Made by a program: the position numbers and the translations under genes. The notes beneath the pieces are model-generated. The model had not been told where the DNA came from. It saw only the letters and a list, made by a program, of their open reading frames with translations, and did not search any database. A stretch of DNA of 32,513 bases, from NCBI GenBank assembly GCA_032358165.1, contig JAALGY010000055.1:1-32513 (forward strand), written 5' to 3'. This DNA is from Diplosphaera chodatii. Taxonomy: Eukaryota > Chlorophyta > Trebouxiophyceae > Prasiolales > Stichococcaceae. This document shows, piece by piece, positions 1-10,074 of this stretch. The first letter of the stretch is position 1. Each line of letters opens with the position of its first letter.

Positions 1-619
1 GTGGCCGAAACGTCACGCCCGCCACACGCAGCGGGTGCAGACTGTCGCACTGACGCCCACCATTCAGTGAGAGGCCTGCTGCTTGTCTGTGCCACGCCTG
101 CCGCTCGGTGCTGAGGGTATTCCCCCACAGGGTGGCTCACAGCCACTTGGTCAAAACACAACAGCGCAGTTGCCTCTGATTGCCAGGCATTCTGGTCCTG
201 CACATGTGTCACTGCATGCTGCCTCAAAGGTGTGCTCGCAGAGTTTCCTGGCGCTGATGCCGCTCAGTCTGGCTCTGCAACAGTGATCAGAGATGACAAC
301 ACACCTTTACGTATTCAGCCATGTACCATGCGCTACTGCAACGCTGCCGCTGAACCCCTTCTGACAACGCAGCAGGCAGCACTCAACTCAGCACCGGTGG
401 TCAACCCCGAAACCTGACTGAAAGCTTTGGCGGCACACGTCCGCTGAGGAACCTGACCTGTATGATAGATGCTGCTGACAGCCAACCCTGAGCCCTTGAG
501 CCGCTGCCGGAAACGAACAGAAACACATGTGCACAAAACACCACACCCACAAAGCCGGTTATAAACAACCAGGATTGTAGTGCACTACTGTACACACAAT
601 CAACACAACCTCACTCGCT
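1..619. other. No gene recognised at the left edge
   Basis: Only short overlapping frames are open here on both strands, and none shows the mixed amino-acid composition or splice borders seen in the better genes. It may be the 3' flank of the minus-strand gene that ends at 620. Nothing else can be supported. Confidence 0.4.
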
Positions 620-1660
620 TCACTGTGCTCCCCAAACGCTGCTGCGGTCGGCAAACTGCTGCTGGCTGGCCACAGATGACAGGTCTCTGCCCTGAGCTGT
701 GCTGAAAACCCTAAACCCTATGATACAGACACGGCCTCGTGAGATGCGCCGAGCCAGCCGGCGCCTGCGCACCAGCAGCCGGCAGCAGTCCTCCGAGGTG
801 CGTGGCAGAGGGTCAGCCGCCCTTGCTGGATGCGCCTGCTGGCGGGGACACACCACAGATGAGAGTGGGCACACACTGATCATGCACCCTCACAGGCTGC
901 ACCTTCACACGCAGTCGCAGCGAGTCACCACGCGGAAGGGCAGCAGCGCAAGTGAGGCGGGAAAAGCGGGCGGCAGTGTGGCACCTGCGGGGCGCGCCGG
1001 CGGCTGTGCCGCCGGGAACATCCTGCCTATGTCCCGTGCCATGTGGCACCAGGAGGCCACCAGGTGCTCGGACCCATCGGCCAACTGCCCTGTGGCCGCG
1101 ACACCGCGCACGGCCTCCTCCAGGCTCGCGGTGGCCTCCCGCAGCTTGGCCTTCTTCACCTGCAGGAAGACACTGGTGAACGTGGCCAGAGCTTGCCAGC
1201 AGAGCACCCTGTGCACGCCGTGGCTGGCTTGCCGTGCGAGTGAGGGCGCCTGGAGCAGTTTGAGACAAGCGGCCGGGCCAACACTGGGGCACAGCTGCCG
1301 CTGCACCGCCTCACCTGCACATCCTGGGCCGACGCGTCACCTGCCAGGAGACACATATCACACCTCGGCCACATATCCACCGCACGTCGGCGGCCTCTGA
1401 CAGAGCGGTGGACAGCGTTGCATGGAGCTGTGGCGCAATGCAAAGCATGGGGCAGCGGCACCTGCGGCCGCGCTCCCAGGCAGCGGCTGCGTCTGCTGGG
1501 AGTCCCGGGATGTGTTGGACATTATCGAGCTGCTGCTGCGGAAGCGCTGCGGCGCCGTCCCCTTGCGCGGCGTCTTGCGGATACCCTGTATCGCCGTGCC
1601 CATCAGCGGGGGCTGCCCGCGCAGCAGCCCCAGCTCCCGCTGATCTGCGCGCCACAGCAT
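620..1660 (-). CDS. Three-exon gene, protein of unknown function (about 244 aa)
   Basis: I do not recognise the family. Three minus-strand exons fit together in phase: 1660-1462, 1314-985 and 825-620 (stop TGA). The borders are GCAG|gtgccg to gtgcag|GTGAGG, and GCAG|gtgcca to atccag|CAAGG; the total is 735 nt with no in-frame stop. The start ATG at 1660 is chosen because an in-frame TGA lies 15 nt upstream, though a further 5' exon is possible. Exon 1 is polar and basic. Exon 2 (residues 67-176) is helical, with an amphipathic KKAKLREATASLEEAV segment near residues 120-135. Exon 3 has an Arg cluster (RRRRLARRISRGR) near residues 196-208, compatible with nucleic-acid binding or a nuclear signal. 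That role is inference only. The last exon contains two CCCTAAA-type heptamers at about 706-720, read as codons here. Confidence 0.5.
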
Positions 1661-3189
1661 CAGATGTGAATGTCAGTACTCCTGCGCATCTGACATGCAG
1701 CGCCTGCAACCGCCGAGGCCACACCACGTTCACCACGTTCCGGAATGCTGCTGATCAGTGTGCCAGCTGCAACACCAACCTGCTCAGTCAGAACGGTTCA
1801 TCTGGCCGCATGCCTGCTGCCTGACGGACAAGATACCAATGAACACAGCTGTCTGCTCGCCCAGAGCGCGTTGTGTGGCACAGTGGCAGTGCAAATGGCA
1901 GCGACCGAAGCTGACCTAACCACTGGGCTAAACACCCTAAGTTGTCTAGCAAGTTCAGCCTGCTGCTGTGTGGGCTGCCTGTTTACTGGTGACACTGAGT
2001 TCCACAGCTGGGCGCAATCGCCTCCTAGACATTCGGATCTCGTTCTGTGAGCTATGTGGCGACGCTGGGCGAGGGCAAAGGTGAGCTGCTGCTGCTTTGA
2101 GGTGGCCTGCAGCTGTGCATCCACAGCACATTCGTTCTGGATGACACCCAAGCTGATTCCATCGTCCGACACGTCCACTGCTCCGTTGGACAGGTGAAAC
2201 GAGACAGCACGATGGGCTGTGCGACGACGCTGGGCGAGGGCAGAGGTGAGCTGCTTGGCAGGTGACCTGCCAAACATTGGAAGCACAACCCCTTGGATCG
2301 CACAGCAAGCTGTTCCCAACCTCCAGATCTTCCTGTGCAGCGTTGGACAGGTGCCAGGAGGCAGCAGGATCAGCTGTGCAGTGCCAGACGAGGGGCTTGG
2401 CAGGTGCTGCTCCTTGGTTGGACATCTGGTGGCGGAACTTCCTCCCTTTGCCCCTGATGCGCTCAAGTTGCAATGCAACCCGTTCATCCAGTCAGGGCAG
2501 GGTGCAGCACTGTGGAGGAGCTCACAGACGTGCTGTTCATCCGCTGCAGATGAGGGCGAAAGATGGGTGTGATCTGCGGCTGCAACACCTTCGACAACCT
2601 GCAGATCAAGTTGAGCAGACTGTTGCTCGCGCTCATGATGTATGCACACGACATGAGCAGACGCAAGGCCTTCATGATGCGTTCTGCCGTAGCATTCACG
2701 TATCAGTCTTGCACCTGCAGGGCTGCGACGGTGCACTACCGCTGCCGAGGTGCTGGCACATTGGCGGCTCCCAGCAGGTGGGCCTTGGCAGGTGTTGTGA
2801 CTGGCGCCTCTGGCTGACACCTTGGGAGGCTGCACTTGGTACCACGATGCCGTGGTGGGTGTCCTGCCTGAGTTGATCAGGCTGATTGTGACTGCAGTGA
2901 GCATCGATGGGGACCGTCTGCCCGGATGCTGATGCAGGATGGCTGCGCAATCAATCAGGTTGGCCACTGCTGCATCCAGCAGCGTGTTGCGCATGACCTT
3001 CCGGATCAAGGCCTCCAGGCTGGACCACATCGCAGCCTCCACCGTATTGCTTCTGACTGCCCATTTGTCATGCCAGGTGTGTTGAAGCCTGGTGACTGCC
3101 CCAACACCCCAAGAGTCCCTTCGCGCCCCTTCCCCTCCAGGTGCGCTCCCGGCACCAGAAAAGCCATTGGGATGTGACAGATGTGGCCA
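1661..3189 (-). other. Long open minus frame and diverged repeat units; possible broken gene
   Basis: One minus-strand frame stays open from 3258 to 1798 (486 codons). Its composition is uneven: parts look like protein, such as EALIRKVMRNTLLDAAVANL near 3040-2965, and parts look like translated repeat. Within it, 2050-2460 holds two or three diverged copies of a ~165-bp unit related to the satellite at 8338-9136. Translated on the minus strand these copies share a motif like HLSN.A..(E/D)D.. with the satellite. The stretch 2500-3050 is also recognisably similar in nucleotides to 9240-9770. I read this as a duplicated, partly decayed exon block rather than one uninterrupted 486-aa protein. A spliced gene on either strand cannot be excluded. 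Confidence 0.25.
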
Positions 3190-4990
3190 GACGCTCGGTG
3201 GCCTGCCCTGGTGGGTTGCTGGCAGAGGCGTTGTAGGGGCCGCCACGGGGCTTGCCACCAGTCAACTGCTCCACAGCAGCACTGCTGTGGAGCAGTAACA
3301 CTGCCGTCATCAAACCCTGTGGCGTACCTGCTGCATTGCGCTGCCAGCAAAACGATGTGCCCCGTCTGCAAGCTGTGCCACTTGCACAGCCCCCAGCTGC
3401 GCCCAAGTGATCAGCCAGCACTTGACAGACTGACCTCGAAAGTTGCTTTGTAGCATGATGATTTGTGAGCCCATTCCAGCTGCGTCTCGAATCCTGCAGG
3501 TGGGCGCAAAAGCGCAGCACCACCGGCCGAGCGGGAGACCCACGCGCAACCCCCCAGCGCGAAAGTGGCGGAAGGTGCCGCGCTCCATGCCGGACTTACG
3601 CCACCGCTCTGATCGCAAACGCACCCACACATCCACCTGGTGCGCTGGCTGGAAGGCACCTCCTGACTGCCGCACGCTCAGCCTCTTAAACCCTAGTCTG
3701 CGTGGCTCGGGCCTGATCAGACCCCTGGGTTCCTAGAGCGGTCGGCGGCGACGAGGCCCCGCCCAAGCAGCGCTGCCGACGAGCTGCGTTGCTAGTTGGG
3801 ATCTTTGGGATCTTCAGGCCCCAGCTGCGCCCAAGTGACTAGCCAGCACTTGACAGACTGACCTCGAAAGTTGCTTTGTAGCATGATGATTTGTGAGCCC
3901 ATTCCAGCTGCGTCATGAACCCTGCAGGTGGGCGCAAAAGCGCAACACCACCGGCCGAGCGGGAGACCCACGCGCAACCCCCCAGCGCGAAGAGTGGCGG
4001 AAGGTGCCGCGCTCCATGCCGGGCTTACGCCTCCGCTCTGATCGCAACCGCACCCACACATCCACCTGGTGCGCTGGCTTGAAGGCACCACCTGACTGCG
4101 CCACGCTCAGCCTCTTAAACCCTAGTCTGCGTGGCTCGGGCCTGATCAGACCCCCTGGTTCGTAGAGCGGTCGGCGGCGACGAGGCCCCGCCCGAGCTGC
4201 GCTGCTGACGAGCTGCGTTGCTTGGCTGGGATGCCTTCCTGCCACCGACCTGCCTTGTCTGCACGGCTCTGCTGGCGCACCCACGCAGCCGCACGCGTGA
4301 CGGGCGCTTCAGCACAATCCCAGAGCACTCAGCTGTGACGTTCGGCATGCAGGGCGCCGTTGACGCAGCTCCTCGGAAAAGCAGCATCGCCAGCTGCGGG
4401 ACGACCTGCGGCCTCTTCCAAAAAGACTGGTGAGCCCCACTGCTGGCGGCACAGTGGCTGCATTGCGGCCTGCCCTGTGGGTTGCTGGCAGCAACGTTGT
4501 AGGGGCCGCCGCGGGGCTTGCCACCAGTCGACTGCTCCACAGCAGCACTGCTGTCATCAAACCCTGTGGCGTACCTGCTGCCATGCGCTGCCAGCAACAC
4601 AATGTGAAAACCCTGTCTGCAAGTTGTGCCATGTGCACAGCCCCCAGCTGCACCCAAGTACAAACTGGACTTGAAATTCGATATACAGCATGTTGATTTG
4701 TGAGCACACTCGGCTGCGTCCTGAAACCTGCAGGTGGGCGGGCCCACTGCGCGGCATCACCGGCCGAGCGGGAGACCCACGCGCAACCCCCCAGCGCGAA
4801 AGTGGCGGAAGGTGCCGACCATGCCGGGCGCCGCGCCTCCGCTCTCACCACAACAGCACCCGCACCTCCGCCTGGTGAAAGGGCTTGAAGGTGTCTCCTG
4901 ACTGCGGCACGCCCAGCCTCGTAAACCCTAGACTGCGCAGCTTGGGCCTGATCAGACCCCTTGGCTGCGGCCGGCAGCGACGCTCTGCAT
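3190..4990. repeat. Direct repeat, ~0.6 kb unit in three copies (one partial)
   Basis: Unit 1 covers about 3190-3790 and unit 3 about 4452-4990. Unit 2 (about 3818-4215) has only the second two thirds. Units 1 and 2 match almost base for base over ~400 bp at an offset of 426 bp (CCAGCTGCGCCCAAGTG at 3393 and 3819), so that duplication is young. Unit 3 is clearly older, with many substitutions and small indels. Each unit carries, on the minus strand, a ~40-codon open stretch starting LIRP and containing a QSG..FKP.HQ..V motif. In unit 3 it runs into a GTGAGA donor-like site (about 4845). The frame differs between copies mostly at single residues, so an exon may have been carried along. Confidence 0.8.
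3265..3296. repeat. Near-perfect inverted repeat (15-bp arms, 2-nt loop)
   Basis: CTGCTCCACAGCAG at 3266-3279 is followed by CA and then by its exact reverse complement at 3282-3295; an outer A-T pair extends the stem to 15 bp. The homologous place in repeat unit 3 (about 4530-4560) has only half of it and continues straight into CATCAAACC. The palindrome therefore comes from about 18 extra bases present only in unit 1. Confidence 0.85.
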
Positions 4991-5225
4991 ACAGCAACGT
5001 AGCTCCTCAGCACGCAGAGCCAGCACGGCATCATTGCTGACGAGCAGCATTGGTGCAGTGCGGCGATCTCTGCCACCTCTGTGCTTGACCTGCATGAACC
5101 GTGCTGGCGCACCTGAAATTTGAACCAAGCCAGTCAAGCTGGTGCACTTTGCCCATGGGGACCGGGCTGCTGCACACCCGTTGCTTCGATCACAAAACAG
5201 CTCACATAGTGCATGAAGAAGCGAG
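4991..5225. other. Between the 0.6-kb repeat and the gene fragment
   Basis: A minus frame here (about 5112-4970, VKHRGGRDRRTAPMLLVSND...) has a plausible composition but no clear splice borders or partner. Nothing firm is called. Confidence 0.3.
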
Positions 5226-5717
5226 TCAGAGGCCGATGATACGCAGGCCGGTGACTGGGTTGGTTGCCTTCTCAGCCATGAGTGTGCACAGCTGTACAAC
5301 ATCGATGCACGGTTCATGAAACTTGGGCAGTGAGGCAGTCCACCCTCCGTCTGCAGGATGGATGCATGAGGAGGCCGGCAGCAGCTCTGCACACCATGTG
5401 AGTGTGTTCTCCACACCATCTGCTCCTCTCACACATGCCTGACTGCGGCCAAGCTGCACCCCCAACCATGTTGACCTGCCAGAGGACTCACCAACGTGAT
5501 GCCTGTGCTGCAGAAAGGAGGTATGCACGATGGCAGGGTGGCACAGCAGCAGGGTGCTGACCTGTGAGTGTTGCACAGTGATTCTGAGTCGGTGTGAGTG
5601 AGGTGCGCTTGCTGTACTGCAGCCCAGCCTCATCAGCGAGCATGCCACACTGCCAAAAAGCATACGAAAATGCTTTACTTGCTGCAGTGGGCCGTTTGGA
5701 AAGTGGACATGGACCAC
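5226..5717 (-). CDS. Fragmentary gene, 3' part; possible relative of the gene ending at 7296
   Basis: This minus-strand frame is open for 163 codons and ends in TGA at 5226. Parts read like protein: TAVVHVHFPNGPLQQ (about 5740-5690, just before a GTAAAG donor), a short hydrophobic stretch (STLLLCHPAIVHTSFLQ) preceded by a CACAG acceptor, and a final segment ending EKATNPVTGLRIIGL. The first of these matches TAVVHVRLRYIAT in the gene at 7296-7871, and the order along the strand is the same. The terminal TNPVTG faintly recalls the SPVTG of a U-box, but the rest of that fold is missing. I could not join the exons in phase, so this may be a pseudogene. Function unknown. Confidence 0.27.
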   Translation of the reverse strand: MVHVHFPNGPLQQVKHFRMLFGSVACSLMRLGCSTASAPHSHRLRITVQHSQVSTLLLCHPAIVHTSFLQHRHHVGESSGRSTWLGVQLGRSQACVRGADGVENTLTWCAELLPASSCIHPADGGWTASLPKFHEPCIDVVQLCTLMAEKATNPVTGLRIIGL

Positions 5718-6109
5718 AGCAGTGAGACCATCGCCCTAGGTGCCTTCCACTGTGGCCATGTTCGTGATGCACACTTGACAAGCGTCACCCCAGCAACAAT
5801 GCACAGTGCCAGTTGCCCTGTAGGCCAGCTATATATCGTGTGCAGGGGCAAAGGAGTCGATGCTGGGGGCAGCAGTCGGCAATCTGCTGCCACAGACTCA
5901 GGTGAGCAAATCCACAACCTATTCAGCACCACAGTAGTCAGCAGGCACATATTTTGCCAGGTGTACAAGCACGTTTGGATGGCCTCAGCCTGCTCCAGCT
6001 ACATGTTGTACATGTAGCAGACCTGTGACATGGCACACTGTACACAGCCTGCTAGATGGAGTTTCAAATGTGCCAACTCGGATCAGCTTCATGGTCCTTC
6101 TCCTCAGGC
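5718..6109. other. Possible 5' exons of the gene fragment ending at 5226
   Basis: Both strands have open frames here. The minus frame over 5968-5675 (CIVAGVTLVKCASRTWPQW...) is the better candidate and would lie upstream of the 5226-5717 fragment, but no phase-consistent junction was found. Confidence 0.25.
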
Positions 6110-6985
6110 TTCCAGTGAGGAGCCATGTGCAGTGAAGACAGTGAGCAGCTCAGCAAAGCACAGCCCAGGGTGGGCAGTGCAGCAGCCTGCAGCAGAGCAG
6201 CAGAGCAGCAGAGCATCAGAGCATCAGATCATGAGGTAGGCACCCAGCATCGAGGTGTAGGTGCCATTGTCTGCAGCTTGGCAACAAGCTTGCATTATGT
6301 TGGTTCTTCTGCAGGAGTGCAGCAGATCGTCAGCCCTGTACAATGCTCTGTACTCGTCCTCATGGACCTTGGTCAACAACCTATGCACATGCATACCCGA
6401 TGCAGACCAGCTTCGTGTCCCTCTCAGGTGGCAGCCAGGAGGAGCCAGGTGCAGTGGAGACAGTGAGCAGCTCAGCGAAGCACAGCATGGGGTGGGCAGT
6501 GCAGCCTGCAGCAGAGCAGCAGAGCAGCAGAGCAGCAGAGCAGCAGAGCAGCAAAGCAGCAGATCATGAGGTAGGCACCCAGCATCGATTTGTAGGCCAT
6601 TGTCTGGCAGCTTGGCAACAAGCTTGCATTATGTTGATTCTTCTGCAGGAGTGCAGCAGATCGTCAGCCATGTGCACTGCTGTGTACTCGTCCTCATGGA
6701 CCTTGTTGACAAATATGCACATGCATACCCGATGCAGACCAGCTTCGTGTCCTTCTCAGGAGGAGCCAGGTGCAGTGGAGACAGTGAGCAGCTCAGCAGA
6801 GACTGCATGGGGTGGGCAGTGCAGCCTGCAGCAGAGCAGCAGAGCAGCAGAGCATCAGATCATGAGGTAGGCACCCAGCATCGATTTGTGAGCCCTTGTG
6901 TGGCGGCATGATTGCTCCGTGTTGGTTCTTGTGCAGGAGTGCAGCAGATCGTCAGCCCTGTACACTGCTCATGCTCGACTCAGCT
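6110..6985. repeat. Tandem repeat, ~322-bp unit, about 2.7 copies, with CAGAGCAG microsatellites
   Basis: GTGCAGTG(A/G)AGACAGTGAGCAGCTCAGC begins at about 6126, 6449 and 6770, giving periods of 323 and 321 bp; a partial fourth unit (about 6890-6985) retains only GAGTGCAGCAGATCGTCAGCCCTGTAC. Each unit contains an AGCAGAGC run of different length (about 6190-6235, 6512-6565 and 6830-6862). It also has a fixed GTAGGCACCCAGCATCGA segment followed about 70 bp later by TTCTTCTGCAG, a spacing that resembles a short plus-strand intron. The segment GTAGGCACC recurs once more at 7132. A clear coding role is not visible. Confidence 0.8.
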
Positions 6986-7295
6986 CTGCACTCTTGTCTT
7001 GTGGAGCACATGCCTATGGCAACCTCCAGTGATTGTGGCTGAGGTTCGTGCTGCAGATCTGATGCTGTCTATACCGTGCAGGGCATCAGGCTGCATCGTG
7101 CAGCAGTGGCAGCAGGGTGTGGGCTTCAGGTAGGCACCAAGTCTGTAGTGTCCTTTATATATTGTGCAGCTTGGCAACATTCTGAGATGGTGTACTCTCA
7201 TGCTCACGAGTGCTTCAGACCATCGTTGTGTCAGCAATCCCAGTCCTGAGCCCCTAGCTAGTGTTGCAGTGCACCAGGTTCACCAGCATCCAGCT

Positions 7296-7871
7296 CTACT
7301 GTGCAGGCTGGCGGAAGGGGAGGGGTGCGAGGTCTTTAGGTGGGCATGGACACAGGCCAAAAGCAAAGCCTGCATGCAGCTGGGACTGCAGGTTGCCATG
7401 GTACCCAAGCCGCATGGTGCAGGTGTAGGTAGAAGCCTGCTTAGAGTGCTCAGACAATGTCACCGGTGGCATAGCAACTGTTGCACATAGACTAGCGTCA
7501 TGTTGCAATGTACCGAAGGCGGACATGTACCACAGCAGTCGCTTGACAGAGTGCATGCAATGTGCACCATGTGCCGCCAGCCAATTGGTCATCCCAAGAC
7601 ACGAGCTCCTCATCACACCGCAGCACCGCCCGCGGCCCCTCATGCACTCCTTGTGCTGCAGATTAATCACTGGTGAGTGGTGTGTGTCGAACAACATCCC
7701 AACCTCACGCCGCAGTCGCTGATCTGCCCACACAGCTGGGTATGATGGCCAGGTGCACAACGCGCAGGCACCTGGGTTTGGGACTGTGGCGGGCAGCATA
7801 TTCCAGCTGCATGGTCCCTTTCGTCCCGCGCAACACGGCTGGGCTGAAGGCTGCCACGTACATCATTGCAC
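7296..7871 (-). CDS. Partial gene model, three 3'-terminal exons, unknown function
   Basis: Three minus-strand stretches have good protein composition. 7871-7772 reads MMYVAAFSPAVLRGTKGTM and runs from CTGTCAG|GTGC to AACCCAG|gtgcct. 7655-7525 reads LRCDEELVSWDDQLAGGTW and follows the acceptor CTGCAG|CACAAG. 7436-7296 follows AAGCAG|GCTTCT and ends PLPFRQPAQ with a TAG stop. The last two join in phase 0. The first and second differ by one base of phase, so a small exon or another border is missing between them. The 5' end was not found. TAVVHV in the middle exon is shared with the fragment at about 5740-5690, suggesting two diverged copies separated by the 322-bp repeat array. No domain is recognised. 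Confidence 0.4.
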
Positions 7872-8337
7872 CTGACAGGCTGTGTAACTACCCATGGCTG
7901 CAGCTTGGGTGTGATATTGTGATGCAGTCGTCGCACGCGTGTCGGTGTGGTCCAGTGTTGTCCCTTGCTCCGTGATGAGCAACGCCCTACTTGTCCACTG
8001 CAACCATCACGAGATCCTGCGGCGTGGGGCTGAGAGGTTGCTGCAGTGAAAGCTTAACAAACTCCCACGGCGGACAAAGGCGTACTCTGCATGATTCTAG
8101 GCTCAAAGCCGGCTCAATGGCAGCGGCGGCATGCAGCGCGGTGCCGATGCAGTGGTGTGGGCGTGAGGTGAGGGTGCAGTCGTAAGGCAGTCGTCAGGGT
8201 GATGACTGTGGCTGCAGGTGCCAGGGTGGTACTTCCACAGCTGCCCTCGGTTGGTGCCGCTTTGAAGGATAAATCCAGCAGACGAGCTCCGGCGTTGCGG
8301 GACTGCCCTCGTCTGAGGAATGAGAACCAGCCCAAGT
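7872..8337. other. No supported gene upstream of the 7296-7871 model
   Basis: The 5' exons of the preceding gene should lie here, but no frame shows convincing composition with splice borders. From about 8200 the sequence grades into degenerate copies of the 163-bp satellite. Confidence 0.3.
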
Positions 8338-9136
8338 AAGCTGCTGCTTTAGGCCTTGGCCTGCAGCTGTGGGTGCGCAGCGCTGCAGGTTGCTCTGCAA
8401 CCTGGTCCCATCTGCTGAAGTCTTCCGCTGCTACGACCAACAGCTGCAATGAGGCGGCCAGATCAGCTGCGCAGCGTCGCCGGGCGAGGGCCCTGGTGAG
8501 GAGCTGCTGCTTTGGGCCTTGCCCTGCAGCTGTGGGTGCGCAGCGCTGCAGGTTGCTCTGCAACCTGGTCCCATCTGCTGAAGTCTTCCGCTGCTACGAC
8601 CGACAGCTGCAATGAGGCGGCCAGATCAGCTGCGCAGCGTGGCCGGGCGAGGGCCCTGGTGAGGAGCTGCTGCTTTGGGCCTTGCCCTGCAGCTGTGGGT
8701 GCGCAGCGCTGCAGGTTGCTCTGCAACCTGGTCCCATCTGCTGAAGTCTTCCGCTGCTACGACCGACAGCTGCAATGAGGCGGCCAGATCAGCTGCGCAG
8801 CGTGGCCGGGCGAGGGCCCTGGTGAGGAGCTGCTGCTTTGGGCCTTGCCCTGCAGCTGTGGGTGCGCAGCGCTGCAGGTTGCTCTGCAACCTGGTCCCAT
8901 CTGCTGAAGTCTTCCGCTGCTACGACCGACAGCTGCAATGAGGCGGCCAGATCAGCTGCGCAGCGTGGCCGGGCGAGGGCCCTGGTGAGGAGCTGCTGCT
9001 TTGGGCCTTGCCCTGCAGCTGTGGGTGCGCAGCGCTGCAGGTTGCTCTGCAACCTGGTCCCATCTGCTGAAGTCTTCCACTGCCACGTCCGGCAGGTGCA
9101 ATGGGGCGATCAGATCAGCTGCGCAGCGTCGCACTC
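8338..9136. repeat. 163-bp satellite array, about five units
   Basis: The unit includes CTGCAGCTGTGGGTGCGCAG, TTGCTCTGCAACCTGGTCCC, TGAAGTCTTCCGCTGCTACG and GGCCAGATCAGCTGCGCAGC. The same points recur every 163 bp (for example 8400, 8563, 8726, 8889 and 9052). Inner units are nearly identical; the first and last are diverged, the usual picture of unequal crossover homogenising the centre. 163 is not a multiple of 3, yet each unit has an open minus-strand frame of ~40 codons containing VVAAEDFSRWDQVAEQ, flanked by CAG and GT. The same frame pattern survives in the older copies at 2050-2460, so the unit may derive from an exon with its intron. Confidence 0.93.
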
Positions 9137-9784
9137 GGACATCGGCATCTGCTGTTCCTTTCGATGAGTAAGTGATACCTCCTACCTATGCCCGTGACGT
9201 GCACAGGCTGTAGTTCAACGCTGTCCAGCCACTCGCAGCACTATGCAGGATGGTGGAGCAGCTCATTGTGCTTGTGGTGCTACAGATGATGGGCGATAGA
9301 AATGGGTGTGGGTTCCAGCTGCAGCGTCTTCGACATCCCCCAAGTGAGCAAGACCCGCTGTTGTTCTCGGCATGCACCTGACATTCTGGATCAAGACCTC
9401 CAAGTTGCACATCACATCAGGGCATTCACTTGGCTGCTCATCACTGCAGCGAGCAACGACTCACGGCTGTGTCCGAGGCCTTGGCACGTCGGGGTGTCCT
9501 AGAAGGTGGCCTTGGCAGCTGTGGTGGGCGCCTTTTGCTGCCACCTTGTGAAACTGCAGTGAGTGCCATGATGACAGGCCGGCATCCTGCCTGTGTTGAC
9601 GAGGCTGGCCCTGGCTGCAGTGAGCGACGTTGGAGACGGCCCAGTGACACCTTTTCCACAGCACCTGCAATTGTATCAGGTAGGCTATCGCTGCATTGCA
9701 GCAGATTGTTGCGCATGACCTTCAGGATCAATACATTCGGGCTGCACTCCAGCCAAGCGCTCACCGAGCTGATCTCTGATTGCA
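9137..9784. other. Copy of the 2.5-3.05 kb block
   Basis: From about 9240 to 9770 the sequence follows 2500-3050. Shared stretches include GGGTGTG...CAGCTGCAGCGTCTTCGACA against GGGTGTGATCTGCGGCTGCAACACCTTCGACA, and TTGCGCATGACCTTC(A/C)GGATCAA at about 9711 and 2987. On the minus strand both copies encode a KVMRN(N/T)LL motif. Because the satellite at 8338-9136 also has relatives directly next to the other copy, the whole block (repeat plus flank) was probably duplicated. Coding status is uncertain. Confidence 0.5.
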
Positions 9785-9890
9785 GGCGGCGACGACGGAA
9801 AAGCGTTCGTGGCCTCAGACGAGGAGCAGCTGCCAGAACTGGAAGACCTGGTTGAGGGGGTGCCGCTGGCGGGGACAGGACATGGCTGAA
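9785..9890 (+). CDS. Candidate terminal exon, acidic C-terminus
   Basis: After a GATTGCAG acceptor at 9784 the plus strand reads GGDDGKAFVASDEEQLPELE and then LVEGVPLAGTGHG with a TGA stop at 9888-9890. The acidic, Leu-containing composition is more protein-like than any frame on the opposite strand. No upstream plus-strand exon could be joined to it, so it is listed as an isolated candidate of unknown function. Confidence 0.3.
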
Positions 9891-10074
9891 GTTTGTTCAA
9901 GTGCTGCCATGAATCAGCAGTAGTCTGTCGCTCAGCGGTGTGCAAACCTGCCACAGGGTGGACTATTTGCATCATCAGTGGCCACAAAGGAGCTGTCTCA
10001 AGGCAAGGCTGCAAGACATTGAGTCGGTTTTGTTGCATGTGACACCTGGCATGATCATGCCCCTTGCACTGGCT

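Noticed and set aside
705..720. Telomere-like CCCTAAA repeats
   Set aside because: Only two heptamers, inside a plausible exon; related AAACCCTAG words at 3688, 4117 and 4923 are single and belong to the 0.6-kb repeat. Not a telomere.
1798..3258. A single 486-codon uninterrupted gene
   Set aside because: GC-rich DNA opens long chance frames; much of it is translated repeat with uneven composition, and the neighbouring genes are all heavily spliced.
5226..5340. A degenerate U-box
   Set aside because: Only TNPVTG resembles the fold; CPIT, DGH and the C-terminal PN..L motif are absent.
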